DNA from: Bog-473 sp052148295
GTDB taxonomy: Bacteria > Actinomycetota > Acidimicrobiia > Acidimicrobiales > RAAP-2
DNA: 64,000 nucleotides
Reading direction: 5' to 3'
NCBI GenBank assembly: GCA_052148295.1
Contig: JBKQIP010000174.1
Coordinates: forward strand, 18,830-82,829
In this document: piece after piece, positions 34,306-45,069 of the stretch
Layout: each line of letters begins with the position of its first letter
How positions within the stretch are numbered: position 1 is the stretch's first letter
The notes under the pieces: generated by a model
What the model saw: only the letters and a program-made list of their open reading frames with translations
The model's database searches: none
Told to the model about the DNA's origin: nothing
Position numbers and translations under genes: made by a program

Positions 34306-35469
34306 ATGGCCTCCCCCTCGTCGCGCCTCCCCCGGCAGGGGCGGGACGCCACCGAGCCGTTCGACCCGGGCTCCTCGCGATCACTGACGAAGCGGATGAT
34401 GCGACGGACGGTCCGTCTCTTCGACGCGGCGGCCACCCCCTACGGCGTGGATCGCTACGTGGAGCTGGTGCGCCCGTCGTGGTCGTCCACCGAGGTCAGG
34501 GCCAGGATCGTCGGGGTCGCCCGGACCACCCCCCGCAGCGTCACCCTCACCCTGCGCCCCAACGGGAACTGGACCGGGTTCCGGGCCGGGCAGTACACCC
34601 AGCTCGGCGTCGAGATCGACGGTGTCCGCCATACCCGCTGCTACTCCATGACCAGTGCGGCCACGAACCGAGACGGCCTGATCGAGCTGTGCGTCACGGC
34701 TCACCCCGAGGGGCGGGTGAGCCGGCACCTGGTCGACCGCGCCCGCCGAGGGGACATCGTCGCCCTGACCACCGCCCAGGGGCTCTTCACCCTGCCCGAG
34801 GTCGAGCCGTCGCACCTGCTGCTGATCAGCGGCGGGAGCGGCATCACCCCCATGATGTCGATGCTGCGCACCCGGTGCGCCCTGGGGTGGACCCGCCCCG
34901 TCACCTTCGTGCACTACGCCCGGACCGAATCCGACATGCTGTTCCGCCCCGAGCTGGAAGATCTGGCGGACGCCCCGGGCCTCCGGCTGGTGCGGGTGTT
35001 CACCGAACAGCCGGGCGCCGGCGACGCGGACGGGTTCCTGTCGGCGGCCCAGTGGCGCCGCGCGCGGATCGGCTGGTCGACGTCGGAGGCGTTCGTCTGT
35101 GGTCCGGCCCCCCTCATGGACGCCGCCCAGGCGCTGTTCGCGGCGGGCCGGCGCGGCGACCACCTCCACACCGAGGCCTTCGGCCTGACCCAGTTCGCCG
35201 CCGAGGCGGGCACCGTGGACGGCGCCGTGCGCTTCGCCGCCAGCGAAGTCGGCTGCTCCAGTGACGGCACCCCGCTACTGGTCCAGGCCGAGGCGTCCGG
35301 CCTGACCCCCAAGCACGGCTGCCGCATGGGCATCTGCCACACCTGCACCAGCCGGCTCTGCTCCGGCGTCGTACGCAACGTGGTGACGGGCCAGCTGACC
35401 AACGGGCCCGATGTCAACATCCGGATCTGCGTGAGCGTCCCGGTGGGCGACGTCGAGATCGACCTGTGA
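34306..35469 (+). CDS. Ferredoxin reductase with C-terminal [2Fe-2S] domain (Rv3230c-like)
   Basis: The 387-residue electron-transfer protein has an FAD domain (RCYSMTSA; HPEGRVSRHL), an NAD(P) domain (LLISGGSGITPMMSML; VCGPAPLMDAA) and a plant-type [2Fe-2S] domain with Cys ligands in KHGCRMGICHTCTSRLCSG. The layout matches mycobacterial Rv3230c, the partner of the DesA3 desaturase. The next gene is a DesA3-type desaturase 25 bp downstream, so it very likely supplies electrons from NADPH to it. Confidence 0.93.
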   Translation: MASPSSRLPRQGRDATEPFDPGSSRSLTKRMMRRTVRLFDAAATPYGVDRYVELVRPSWSSTEVRARIVGVARTTPRSVTLTLRPNGNWTGFRAGQYTQLGVEIDGVRHTRCYSMTSAATNRDGLIELCVTAHPEGRVSRHLVDRARRGDIVALTTAQGLFTLPEVEPSHLLLISGGSGITPMMSMLRTRCALGWTRPVTFVHYARTESDMLFRPELEDLADAPGLRLVRVFTEQPGAGDADGFLSAAQWRRARIGWSTSEAFVCGPAPLMDAAQALFAAGRRGDHLHTEAFGLTQFAAEAGTVDGAVRFAASEVGCSSDGTPLLVQAEASGLTPKHGCRMGICHTCTSRLCSGVVRNVVTGQLTNGPDVNIRICVSVPVGDVEIDL

Positions 35470-35494
35470 TCCCTCCAGACCGACAGGGCCCCTC

Positions 35495-36628
35495 GTGACC
35501 ACGGTCGCCGAAGCCCACGGGCTCACGCCCGTGCAGCTCGACGCCCTGGCCGTCGAGATCGAGGACCTGCGGGCCAAGGTGGCGTCCCAGCTCGGCGCCG
35601 CCGACGTGCGGTACATCCGCCGCGTCATCCGCGTGCAGCGCTGGTCCGAGATCGGCGGCCGGGCCTCGTTCTTCCTGGGCTTCCTCCCACCGTTCTGGCT
35701 GGCCGGGGTGGCCGGGCTCTCCCTCTCGAAGATCCTCGACAACATGGAGATCGGCCACAACGTCCTGCACGGCCAGTACGACTGGACCAACGACCCGGCC
35801 CTCTCCTCGACCGACTTCGAGTGGGACTCCTCGTGCACGGCCAAGGGATGGCAGCACTACCACAACTACCTCCACCACACCTTCACCAACATCACCGGGA
35901 AGGACCGTGACCTCGGCTACGGCGTCGTCCGCATCAGCGGCGACACGCCCTGGTCACCGCTGAACCTGGGAAACCCGCTGTACGCGCTGGGGCTGGCCAT
36001 GGTCTTCGATCACGGCATCATGTTCCACGAGGTGGAGGTGGACCAGGTCCGCGACGGCGAGAAGTCATGGGACGACGTCAAGCCGGCCCTGCGCAACGGC
36101 CTGCGCAAATCGGGGAAGCTGGCCTTCCGGGACTACATCATGTGGCCCGCCTTCACCGGCCCGCTCTTCCTCCTGACCATGGCCGGCAACGCCCTGGCCA
36201 ACCTCATCCGCAACCTGTGGGCCTTCATCATCATCTTCTGCGGGCACTTCCCCAGCGGGGTGCTCGAGTTCACCGAGGAGGAGTGCGAGGGCGAGTCCAA
36301 GGGCCACTGGTACTTCCGCCAGATCCTCGGGTCGGGCAACATCACCGGCGGTCGCCTCTTCCACCTCATGAGCGGGAACCTGAGCTTTCAGATCGAGCAT
36401 CACCTCTTCCCCGACATCCCGGCCCGCCGGTACCAGCAGATCGCCCCGCACGTCCGGGAGATCTGCCGGCGCTACGGCATCCCCTACAACACCGGCCGTC
36501 TCTCGCGGCAGTTCGGTTCGGTGATCGGCAAGATCTTCCGCTTCGCCTTCCCCTCCCGCAAGAGCCGCGACGTCTCGGCGCCCCCCGGGGCGCCACCGGG
36601 CGAGCCGGCCGAGCTCCTGGCCGCCTAG
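35495..36628 (+). CDS. Membrane acyl-CoA/fatty acid desaturase (DesA3-like)
   Basis: The 377-residue membrane di-iron enzyme has three histidine boxes: GHNVLHG, HYHNYLHHTF and QIEHHLFP. Hydrophobic segments flank them (about 60-85, 160-180, 225-255). The GQYDWTNDP context matches DesA3-type stearoyl-CoA delta-9 desaturases. It works with the ferredoxin reductase just upstream. GTG 35495 is the first start after the reductase stop. Its end overlaps the convergent GH13 gene by 4 bp. Confidence 0.92.
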   Translation: MTTVAEAHGLTPVQLDALAVEIEDLRAKVASQLGAADVRYIRRVIRVQRWSEIGGRASFFLGFLPPFWLAGVAGLSLSKILDNMEIGHNVLHGQYDWTNDPALSSTDFEWDSSCTAKGWQHYHNYLHHTFTNITGKDRDLGYGVVRISGDTPWSPLNLGNPLYALGLAMVFDHGIMFHEVEVDQVRDGEKSWDDVKPALRNGLRKSGKLAFRDYIMWPAFTGPLFLLTMAGNALANLIRNLWAFIIIFCGHFPSGVLEFTEEECEGESKGHWYFRQILGSGNITGGRLFHLMSGNLSFQIEHHLFPDIPARRYQQIAPHVREICRRYGIPYNTGRLSRQFGSVIGKIFRFAFPSRKSRDVSAPPGAPPGEPAELLAA

Positions 36629-38262
36629 CCGTCCGGCGGGCCCTGCTGGGCGACCACGGCCTCCCACGGACCCAGGCGCAGGGACCCGCCGACGGGTTCG
36701 CCGTCCCGCCGGCGATCGGTGCAGATCCGCACCGAGCCGACGATGCCGTCGACCGCGGTGGCCCGATCGGCCATGTTCAGGACGACGACGACCCGCTCGC
36801 CCCGGCCCCAGGCCCACACATCGGCCGGCGCGTCCAGCGTCCGGTAGCGGCCCCGCTGGAGGTCGGGGAGCCGGCGGCGCAGGGCGATGAGGTCGCGGGC
36901 CAGGTGTAGCACGGAAGCCGGGTCCGCCCGCTGGTCCTCGACGTTGCCGGCCGCCGGATCGCCCAGGGGCAGCCACGGCCGCACCCCCGGTCGGGTGAAG
37001 CCGCCGCCGGGCGCGGCGCGCCACGGCATGGGCGTGCGGCAGGCGTCGCGGCCGGCGTAGTGCGGCCAGTACCGGACCCCCAAAGGGTCCTTCATGTCGG
37101 CGTGGGCCACGGCGGTGTCGCCCTGCCCGATCTCGTCGCCCTGGTACAGCACCGGTGTGCCCCGCAATCCCAGCAGCATGAGCAGGGCGACCCGGACCCG
37201 GCGCGGGTCGTCACCGGCCCACCGCGTGGGGAACCGGAACATGTCGTGATTCGAGCCGGTCCACGCCGGCCAGGCGCCGGGAGGCAACGCCGCCTCGGTC
37301 TCCTCCACCACGGCGCGCAGGGACGGGGCCTCGAGCGGGGCGCCGATGAAGGCGAAATTGAAGGCGAGGTGCAGCTCGTCCCCCCGGCCGTAGTAGGCGG
37401 CCAGCTGGTCCACCGGCACCGGGGTCTCGCCGATGAGCAGGCGCGCCTCGGCGTAGCCGTCGGCCACGGCCCGCCACCGTCTGATCACGTCGTGCACCTC
37501 GGGTCGGTTGGCGTTGTAGACCGGACGCTGCCCGAACAACTGCGCCTCGAAATCGTCGTCCTCGGTCGCCACCGGGTTGTCCCGGAGCAGGGCGTCCTTG
37601 ATGACGACATTGCACACGTCGATGCGGAAGCCCGCCACGCCGCGGTCGAGCCAGTACCGCATGATCCGGTCGAAGGCGGCACGCACGTCGGCGTTCCACC
37701 AATTGAGGTCCGGCTGCTCGGGGAGATGGTTGTGCAGGAAGCACTGCCCCGAGGCGGGATGGAGGGTCCACGCCGGACCACCGAAGCTGCTCACCCAATT
37801 GTTCGGTGGCGTGCCATCGGGCCCCGGATCCGCCCACACATACCAGTCCCGCCGCGCCGACGCCCGTGACGACCGTGATTCGAGGAACCACGGGTGCCGG
37901 TCGCTGGTGTGGTTGGGCACCAGATCCAACAGGACGCGGATGCCACGGCGACCGGCCTCGGCGATGAGCCGGTCGACGTCGTCGAGCGTCCCGAAATCGG
38001 GGTGGACGGCGCAGAAGTCCGAGACGTCGTAGCCCCAGTCGGCATTGGGCGACGGCGTGACCGGCGAGAGCCAGATGCCGTCGACCCCCAGCCAGGCCAG
38101 ATGGTCGAGGTGCGCGATGACGCCGGGGAGATCGCCCGTGCCGTCGCCGTCGGAGTCGGCGAAGGAGCGCAGGTAGATCTGGTAGAGCACGGCGGACGCC
38201 CACCACGGTTCGTCCCTCGACCCCTCCGGGGCGGGCCCGGCGCTCAGCGGGGTGGCCGCCAC
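36625..38262 (-). CDS. GH13 alpha-glucosidase-type glycoside hydrolase
   Basis: The 545-residue enzyme has the GH13 barrel: LYQIYLRSFADSDGDGTGDL at the N-terminus, region I DLVPNHTSDRHPWF, the nucleophile Asp in GFRIDVCN, the acid/base Glu in LLIGETPVP, and the transition-state Asp in GSNHDMFRF. This resembles oligo-1,6/alpha-glucosidases. GTG 38262 is used because the ATG at 38358 lies inside the PhyH frame; it overlaps the PhyH end by 19 bp. It is third of three genes after EttA. Confidence 0.9.
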   Translation of the reverse strand: MAATPLSAGPAPEGSRDEPWWASAVLYQIYLRSFADSDGDGTGDLPGVIAHLDHLAWLGVDGIWLSPVTPSPNADWGYDVSDFCAVHPDFGTLDDVDRLIAEAGRRGIRVLLDLVPNHTSDRHPWFLESRSSRASARRDWYVWADPGPDGTPPNNWVSSFGGPAWTLHPASGQCFLHNHLPEQPDLNWWNADVRAAFDRIMRYWLDRGVAGFRIDVCNVVIKDALLRDNPVATEDDDFEAQLFGQRPVYNANRPEVHDVIRRWRAVADGYAEARLLIGETPVPVDQLAAYYGRGDELHLAFNFAFIGAPLEAPSLRAVVEETEAALPPGAWPAWTGSNHDMFRFPTRWAGDDPRRVRVALLMLLGLRGTPVLYQGDEIGQGDTAVAHADMKDPLGVRYWPHYAGRDACRTPMPWRAAPGGGFTRPGVRPWLPLGDPAAGNVEDQRADPASVLHLARDLIALRRRLPDLQRGRYRTLDAPADVWAWGRGERVVVVLNMADRATAVDGIVGSVRICTDRRRDGEPVGGSLRLGPWEAVVAQQGPPDG

Positions 38263-39120
38263 GGTGTCAGGTCGAGCCGCGGGTAGCGCGCCGCCACGCC
38301 GCGCAGGGTCTCCTCGTTCCAGTAGGGGTGCCCGGGGGGCGGGAAGCCCAACAGGCACAGCTGCCGCACGGTGGGTCCCTGCATGAACCGGTGCCAGGCC
38401 ATGCCCTCGGCCGCGCCGGGCCAGGCTTGGGAGCCCAGCCAGTCCGTCCCGGCCGGCTTGAAGGAGACGTGCAGCATGAAGCGGGCCGACGCCGGCGCGG
38501 TCATGCGGACCCCGCGGTGGTACACGTCGGGCCGGTAGGCCAGCACGGATCCGGAGGGGCCCTCGGCCGGCACCTCGGCCTGGTACAGGGGGCCGTACTC
38601 GTCCATGCTCAGGTAGGTGCGCTCCACCGGGATGTGCCCGGTCAGCTGCCGCGACACCATCCGTGTCGCCGCGGTCTCGGTCGTGACGTCGCTCAGGTAG
38701 ACGAAGAGCTCCAGGTGCTGATATCCCACATCGGCGCGCGGCACCACCAGCGTGTGGTTGCCGTAGTCGACGTGGTGCAGCTGCTCGTCGGACAGGGCGC
38801 CACCCGAGTACTTCGCGCTGAGCGCGCCCTGGTACAGGCGCAGGTCGGTGAGGCCCAGGAAGTCCTCGGCCAGATCGATCAGGCGCTCGTGCAGGACGAG
38901 GTCGTTCAGCGCGGCGCTCTCGAAGGGAAAGCGGGGCATCACCTCGTGGGAGTCGTTGCGGAAGGGATGGTTGCGCTCGGGCTCACGGTCCGCGGCGAAG
39001 TCCTCGGCCGTCGGGAACAGCTCCGGCAGCACCCGCTGCGCCGCCTGCACGGCCGCCGCGGGCAGGTAGCACTTCAGGAGACACCATCCCTCCGTCTCCC
39101 AGCGTTGCTTGGCCCCGGGC

Positions 39121-39128
<8 letters not shown>
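38244..39128 (-). CDS. Phytanoyl-CoA dioxygenase (PhyH) family protein
   Basis: The 294-residue protein has a cupin-like non-haem iron(II)/2-oxoglutarate fold. The HxD metal motif is in HHVDYGNHTL and the distal His in PDVYHRGVRMT, with an Arg a few residues on for 2-oxoglutarate. The substrate is unknown. GTG 39128 starts 8 bp inside the EttA gene end; upstream codons in the frame shadow EttA. Confidence 0.85.
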
Positions 39129-40800
<1,672 letters not shown>

Positions 40801-40929
40801 GACGCACAGTGTGGCCCACGGGATCCCGGCCGCGCCCACCGGGGGTCCCCGGCCGCGCCCGCCCGCCCTGGCCGCGCCGGTGTTCGAGAACCCGCTCGGC
40901 CCTCCGGCCGACCGCGGCCCTGCCCTAGC

Positions 40930-41967
40930 ATGAGCGACGTGCCCTCTCCGCTGATGCCGGCAGCCGTCTATGTGGGAGCCGGCAAGATCGAGGTCGACTA
41001 CGTTCCCGTCCCCGAGCCGCGCCCCGGAGAGGTGTTGGTCGAGATCGCCGAGTGCGGGATCTGCGGGTCCGACCTCCACCTGGTCCTCGAGGACTACGCC
41101 AAGCCCGGGTCCATCCTCGGCCACGAATGGTCGGGCGTGGTGGTCTCGGGGGACACCAGCGGCTGGGCGCCCGGTCAGCGGGTGGTGGGGAACCCGACGC
41201 CCGGATGCGGCGCGTGCCGGGCCTGCCGGCGGGGCCGGCCCTCCGTCTGCCTACACCGCCCGCCCGCCGACCTCCTCGGGTCGCACGGCGCCTTCTGCCG
41301 CTACAAGAGCGTCTCGACCGGCAACGTGCTGCGCATCCCCGACTCACTCTCCAGCCGGGCGGCGGCGCTGACCGAGCCGACGGCCATCGCGCTCCACGCC
41401 GTGCACATGGGCCAGGTGGATCCTGACGATCGCGTCCTGGTCACCGGCGGTGGACCGGTCGGGTTGCTCATCGTCGCCGTCCTGCGCTCCCGGGGGGTGA
41501 CCGACATCACCGTGAGCGAGCCCTCGCCCATCCGGCGCGAGCGGGCGCGGGCCGTCGGGGCGACACAGGTGGTGGTGCCCGACACCCTGGTGGACCCGCC
41601 CGTGGGCGTGTCGGTCGCCCAGCCCTACGCCGTGGCCTTCGAGTGCTCCGGTCGGGCCACCGCGGTCGAGGGTGCGCTCGGCCAGCTGGACTACGCCGGC
41701 ACCCTGGTCGTGGTGGGAACCGGCTTCGTGCCGCCGCGGGTGAACCAGAACCGCATGATCATCTTCGAGCTCGAGATCGTCGGCGCCTACAATTACGACG
41801 CGGCGGGCTTCGCACCCGCGGTGGAGCTGCTGGACAGCGGCGCGCTGCCCCTCGAGTTTCTCCTCGAGCCCGAGGACATCCCCCTCAGCGGGGTGATGGA
41901 CGCCATGGAGCGGCTCTCCCGGGGGGAGATCCCGGGCAAGGTGCTGGTGCGACCGGAGGCGCCGTGA
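40930..41967 (+). CDS. Zinc-dependent alcohol dehydrogenase (MDR family)
   Basis: The 345-residue enzyme has the catalytic zinc site ECGICGSDLH and GHEWSGVV, a structural-zinc Cys cluster (GCGACRACRRGRPSVC), and the nucleotide fold VLVTGGGPVGLLI. It resembles threonine/sorbitol-type medium-chain dehydrogenases. The substrate is unknown. It is translationally coupled to a VOC-family gene by a 4-bp GTGA overlap. Confidence 0.9.
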   Translation: MSDVPSPLMPAAVYVGAGKIEVDYVPVPEPRPGEVLVEIAECGICGSDLHLVLEDYAKPGSILGHEWSGVVVSGDTSGWAPGQRVVGNPTPGCGACRACRRGRPSVCLHRPPADLLGSHGAFCRYKSVSTGNVLRIPDSLSSRAAALTEPTAIALHAVHMGQVDPDDRVLVTGGGPVGLLIVAVLRSRGVTDITVSEPSPIRRERARAVGATQVVVPDTLVDPPVGVSVAQPYAVAFECSGRATAVEGALGQLDYAGTLVVVGTGFVPPRVNQNRMIIFELEIVGAYNYDAAGFAPAVELLDSGALPLEFLLEPEDIPLSGVMDAMERLSRGEIPGKVLVRPEAP

Positions 41968-42425
41968 GCACCGAGGCCGCCTTTCGTCCCCGGATCAATC
42001 ACGTGGCCATCAGCGTGGACGCCGCACTGCTCGACCCCGAAGGGCGGGCCACGCTCCTCGCCTACTTCTCCGAGGTGTTCGGATGGACGGAGGGGGACAA
42101 CACCGGCGAGACGGGCAATCCGCTCATCCTCTACACCGGATCGCTCCGCCAGTTCCTCTACCTGCTGCCGGCCGCCCAGGACTTCCTGGTGGCCCCTCCG
42201 CTCGACCATTTCGGGCTCGAGGTGTCCTCGGTCGGAGAGCTGGAGGCGATCCTGGCGCGGGCCAGGGAGTACCAGCAGAAGGACGACCGGGTCCGCATCA
42301 TCGACATCGGCACCATGGTGACCCACGGCCCCACCGACGACTACACCTTGACCAACGCCTACATCGGGTTCGTGCTCCCGCTGATGATCGAGTTGCAGCA
42401 CATCGAGCGCCAAGCCCGGCCCTGA
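41964..42425 (+). CDS. VOC (glyoxalase/bleomycin-resistance) superfamily protein
   Basis: The 153-residue protein reads as one VOC module: INHVAISVDAALLDPEGRAT, FYSEVFGW-like AYFSEVFGWTEGDN, LDHFGLEVSSVGELE and a terminal Glu in MIELQHIE, giving likely metal ligands His and Glu. It may process the product of the coupled dehydrogenase. The stop lies inside the first copy of a 14-bp tandem repeat. Confidence 0.82.
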   Translation: MSTEAAFRPRINHVAISVDAALLDPEGRATLLAYFSEVFGWTEGDNTGETGNPLILYTGSLRQFLYLLPAAQDFLVAPPLDHFGLEVSSVGELEAILARAREYQQKDDRVRIIDIGTMVTHGPTDDYTLTNAYIGFVLPLMIELQHIERQARP

Positions 42426-42457
42426 GCCGGCTGCCCTGAGCCGGCTGCCCTGAGCCG
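42420..42457. repeat. 14-bp tandem repeat, 2.7 copies
   Basis: CCCTGAGCCGGCTG occurs at 42420-42433 and 42434-42447, with a 10-base partial copy to 42457. The first copy contains the stop codon of the VOC gene. Each unit supplies another in-register or shifted TGA, so slippage would alter the 3' end little. Confidence 0.85.
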
Positions 42458-42540
42458 ACCGGCCCCGCAGCCCGGCGGCGTTCCGGACCAGGTCTCCGGC
42501 CCGCCTCGGGGGGCGACGCCAACCGGCGTCCGGGCGAGGT

Positions 42541-42546
42541 TACCCT
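42541..42546 (+). promoter_or_regulatory. Possible -10 box of the GH5 lipoprotein gene
   Basis: TACCCT at 42541-42546 fits TANNNT. No convincing -35 is visible. The 42458-42602 stretch otherwise holds nothing I recognise. Confidence 0.3.
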
Positions 42547-42638
42547 GCAGGTCTCCCTGGTCATGAGCCGTTGCGACCGGGAGCATTCCGAGATCCATTT
42601 CCGTGGTGCGGGACCGACTCATGGAGAGGAGCGAGAGA

Positions 42639-44381
42639 GTGCGGGGGTGTGCCGAGGCGATCGTGGGTCGCAGCCCCATCCCTCCGCGGCGTGCTCGCAC
42701 CACGGTGGCGGCGCTCCTCCTCACCGGCGGGCTGCTCGCCGGCGGGCTGCTCACCGCTTGCGGACCGCCCGGCAACCCTGAGTCGCTGAGCACGCAGTAC
42801 AGCTCTCCGGCCCAGATCCGATCCGAGGGCAACGGGCAGCACACCGTACTGGCATCCGACGGCGTCGTCTCCGGGGCGCTCCGGGCCCCCGGGGGTCCGT
42901 ACCTCTATGACCGGTGGGGCAGGATCGTCACCCTGCACGGCGTCGACGCCGTGTACAAGCATCGCCCATTCGAGCTGTACCCCGATCCGGGCAGACCCTG
43001 GGACTTCACCGCCACCGACGCCCGGCGCATCGCCGATCTCGGCTTCGACGTGGTGCGTCTGGGGATCCTGTGGCAGGGACTCGAGCCGGGCACCGGCGGC
43101 CCGAACGACCCGGCCACCTGCACGGTCGGCGCACCCGGCCACGACTCCCTGTTCGACCAGGCGACGGTGGCCCGCTACCTGGCCCACGTCACCCGCACCG
43201 TCGACCTCCTCGGTCGGTACCACATCTACACCCTGCTCGACATGCACCAGGACGTGTACAACCAGGCGTTCCGCGGCGAGGGAGCGCCGGGCTGGGCCGT
43301 CTGCACCGATGGTCGGCCCATCGTGCCCCTGGGCGGCCGTTGGTCACGGAACTACAGCAGCGGGACCCTGATCACGGCCGAGACCCATTTCTGGCTGAAC
43401 AACGTGGTCGGCAACCTGCAGGGTCAGTTCGACCAGGCCTGGGCGATGGTGGCGCACCACTTCGCCGAGAACCCCTGGGTCGTCGGCTACGACCCCTACA
43501 ACGAGCCGTACTCCCCTGGGCTCTCCACCTCCGGCGCCCAGACCTTCGCCGTGGACCTCGAGTGCTTCTACACCGGGCGGGCGCATCCCGGCACGCTCGA
43601 CACGGGCTCGACGCCGATCGTCTGCCCGCCCGACGACCCGGCCGAAGGCGTCGTGCCCCGGATCGAAGCGGCCGACCCGCACCATCTCGTGTTCATCGAA
43701 CCCGACAACTTCTCGGTGCGCCACCACCTGCCGAGCCTGCTCGGTCGCATGGCGTTTCCCCGGCTCGTCTACAACTTCCACGCCTACTGCATCTTCAGGG
43801 ACCCCGACACCGGCGACCCGACCGATGTCGACGCCTGCAGCAACGAGGTGCTCCGCAACATCTCCACGCGCCAGCGAGAGCGGTCGGCCATGTCGACCAG
43901 GAAGCAGCCCGGCGGGCCGGCCTGGTTCATGAGCGAGTTCGGTGCCACCGACAGCGTGGCCCTGCTCGATCAGGTCACCGGCCTCGCCAACGACGTCGAG
44001 CTCGGTTGGGCCTACTGGGCCTGGAAGTTCTACGACGACCCGACGGGCAGCTCCCATGAGGGGCTCGTCGCGGCCGACGGCCGATTGAAGGCGACGGCCA
44101 AGGTCCTCTCCCGCCCGTACGCCCAGGCCATCGCCGGCACACCCGTGTCGACGCTGTTCGACATCGACGACGACCGCTTCCAGCTCGTCTATGCACCGTC
44201 ACCCGACGTGGCCGCGCCCACCGTCATCTTCGTGGACGGTGCCATGCAGTACCCGCACGGCTACTGCACCTCCGTCGTCGGCGGACAGGTCACGTCCCCG
44301 GCCGGCGCGACCCACGTGCTGGTGCAACCGGATCAGGGCGCGACCCGTGTGTCGGTCACCATCGCCGGCGGGCCATGCTGA
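42639..44381 (+). CDS. GH5 endoglycoceramidase-like lipoprotein
   Basis: The protein has a lipoprotein signal with lipobox LTAC, then a GH5 barrel: LHGVDAVYKHRPFELYP, FDVVRLGILWQGLEP, TLLDMHQDVYNQ, the acid/base Glu in YDPYNEPYSPG and the nucleophile Glu in WFMSEFGATDS. A C-terminal beta domain follows. The layout fits endoglycosylceramidases, which cut the glycan from glycosphingolipids. I chose GTG 42639 for its GAGAGGAG site (580 residues); ATG 42621 and GTG 42603 are in frame and would add 6 or 12 residues. Confidence 0.87.
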   Translation: MRGCAEAIVGRSPIPPRRARTTVAALLLTGGLLAGGLLTACGPPGNPESLSTQYSSPAQIRSEGNGQHTVLASDGVVSGALRAPGGPYLYDRWGRIVTLHGVDAVYKHRPFELYPDPGRPWDFTATDARRIADLGFDVVRLGILWQGLEPGTGGPNDPATCTVGAPGHDSLFDQATVARYLAHVTRTVDLLGRYHIYTLLDMHQDVYNQAFRGEGAPGWAVCTDGRPIVPLGGRWSRNYSSGTLITAETHFWLNNVVGNLQGQFDQAWAMVAHHFAENPWVVGYDPYNEPYSPGLSTSGAQTFAVDLECFYTGRAHPGTLDTGSTPIVCPPDDPAEGVVPRIEAADPHHLVFIEPDNFSVRHHLPSLLGRMAFPRLVYNFHAYCIFRDPDTGDPTDVDACSNEVLRNISTRQRERSAMSTRKQPGGPAWFMSEFGATDSVALLDQVTGLANDVELGWAYWAWKFYDDPTGSSHEGLVAADGRLKATAKVLSRPYAQAIAGTPVSTLFDIDDDRFQLVYAPSPDVAAPTVIFVDGAMQYPHGYCTSVVGGQVTSPAGATHVLVQPDQGATRVSVTIAGGPC

Positions 44382-44397
44382 GGCGGGGCGGGCCGCC

Positions 44398-44419
44398 AAG
44401 GTACATCATATTGTTCCTT
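44398..44419. promoter_or_regulatory. Near-perfect dyad, candidate TetR operator
   Basis: AAGGTACA-TCATAT-TGTTCCTT has 8-base arms with one mismatch and is strikingly AT-rich for this genome. It lies just upstream of a TACACT -10 box (44428-44433) and the TetR gene, the usual place for an autoregulatory operator. Confidence 0.5.
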
Positions 44420-44427
44420 AGCTCCAC

Positions 44428-44433
44428 TACACT
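44428..44433 (+). promoter_or_regulatory. -10 box upstream of the TetR gene
   Basis: TACACT is followed by 7 bases and ATG 44441, ideal leaderless spacing. That ATG opens a short ORF, not the TetR frame itself. Confidence 0.5.
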
Positions 44434-44440
44434 GAGGCCC

Positions 44441-44500
44441 ATGGCGACGAGGACGGACCTCGCTGAACCGGCCGTGGCGACGTGCCCGCACAGCCTCTGA
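44441..44500 (+). CDS. Possible 19-aa leader peptide overlapping the TetR start
   Basis: ATG 44441 opens a 19-codon frame (MATRTDLAEPAVATCPHSL) ending in TGA 44498-44500. It is 7 bases after a TANNNT box and overlaps the TetR start GTG 44482 in another frame. Translation here could couple to TetR. Alternatively a frameshift split the original TetR N-terminus. Confidence 0.35.
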   Translation: MATRTDLAEPAVATCPHSL

Positions 44501-45069
44501 GCCCCGGGCAGCACGCTGAAATCAGGAACCTGGTCGTCGCGCTCACCGCAGAACGCGGCTTCGACGGTTGGCGCATCCGGGACATCGAGGCGGCCACGGG
44601 CGTCTCCTCGCGCACCCTCTACAAGTACTTTCCCAGCAAGGAGTACCTGCTCCTGAGCTCGCTGGTGGCCCAGGTGGGATCCCTCGAGGAGTTCCTGCCC
44701 GAGCGCCGACCCCGCGGCCGCACGCCGAGCACCCGCGTCCTGAAGGTGATCCGCGCCCTCACCGACGTCCAGATGCAGGTGCCGAACCTCTCGCGGGCCA
44801 TGATCCGGGCCCTCACCTGCGGCCAGGAGGCCGTGGCGCCGGTCCTGCTGGGCTTTCACGACCTCTTTCGCGATGCGCTGGCGGCGGCCCTCTCCAACGG
44901 CGTGCCGACCGAGTCCGATCGCGACGTGGCGGAGGTCCTCGAGCAGGTCTGGTTCGCCTCCATCGTGGCCTGGGCCTCGAACATCCAACCACCGTCCTAC
45001 GTGGAGGACGCCGTGCGCCGGGTGCTGAAGCTGGTCGAAGGGCAGCGACGTGACGGGGAGACGCACTGA
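44482..45069 (+). CDS. TetR family transcriptional regulator
   Basis: The 195-residue protein has the TetR helix-turn-helix (TAERGFDGWRIRDIEAATGV; SSRTLYKYFPSKEYLL) and a C-terminal ligand domain with the TetR_C pattern ALTCGQEAVAPVL. It probably represses its own promoter and the overlapping MFS gene. GTG 44482 is the only start in frame. Its end overlaps the transporter by up to 20 bp. Confidence 0.9.
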   Translation: MPAQPLSPGQHAEIRNLVVALTAERGFDGWRIRDIEAATGVSSRTLYKYFPSKEYLLLSSLVAQVGSLEEFLPERRPRGRTPSTRVLKVIRALTDVQMQVPNLSRAMIRALTCGQEAVAPVLLGFHDLFRDALAAALSNGVPTESDRDVAEVLEQVWFASIVAWASNIQPPSYVEDAVRRVLKLVEGQRRDGETH

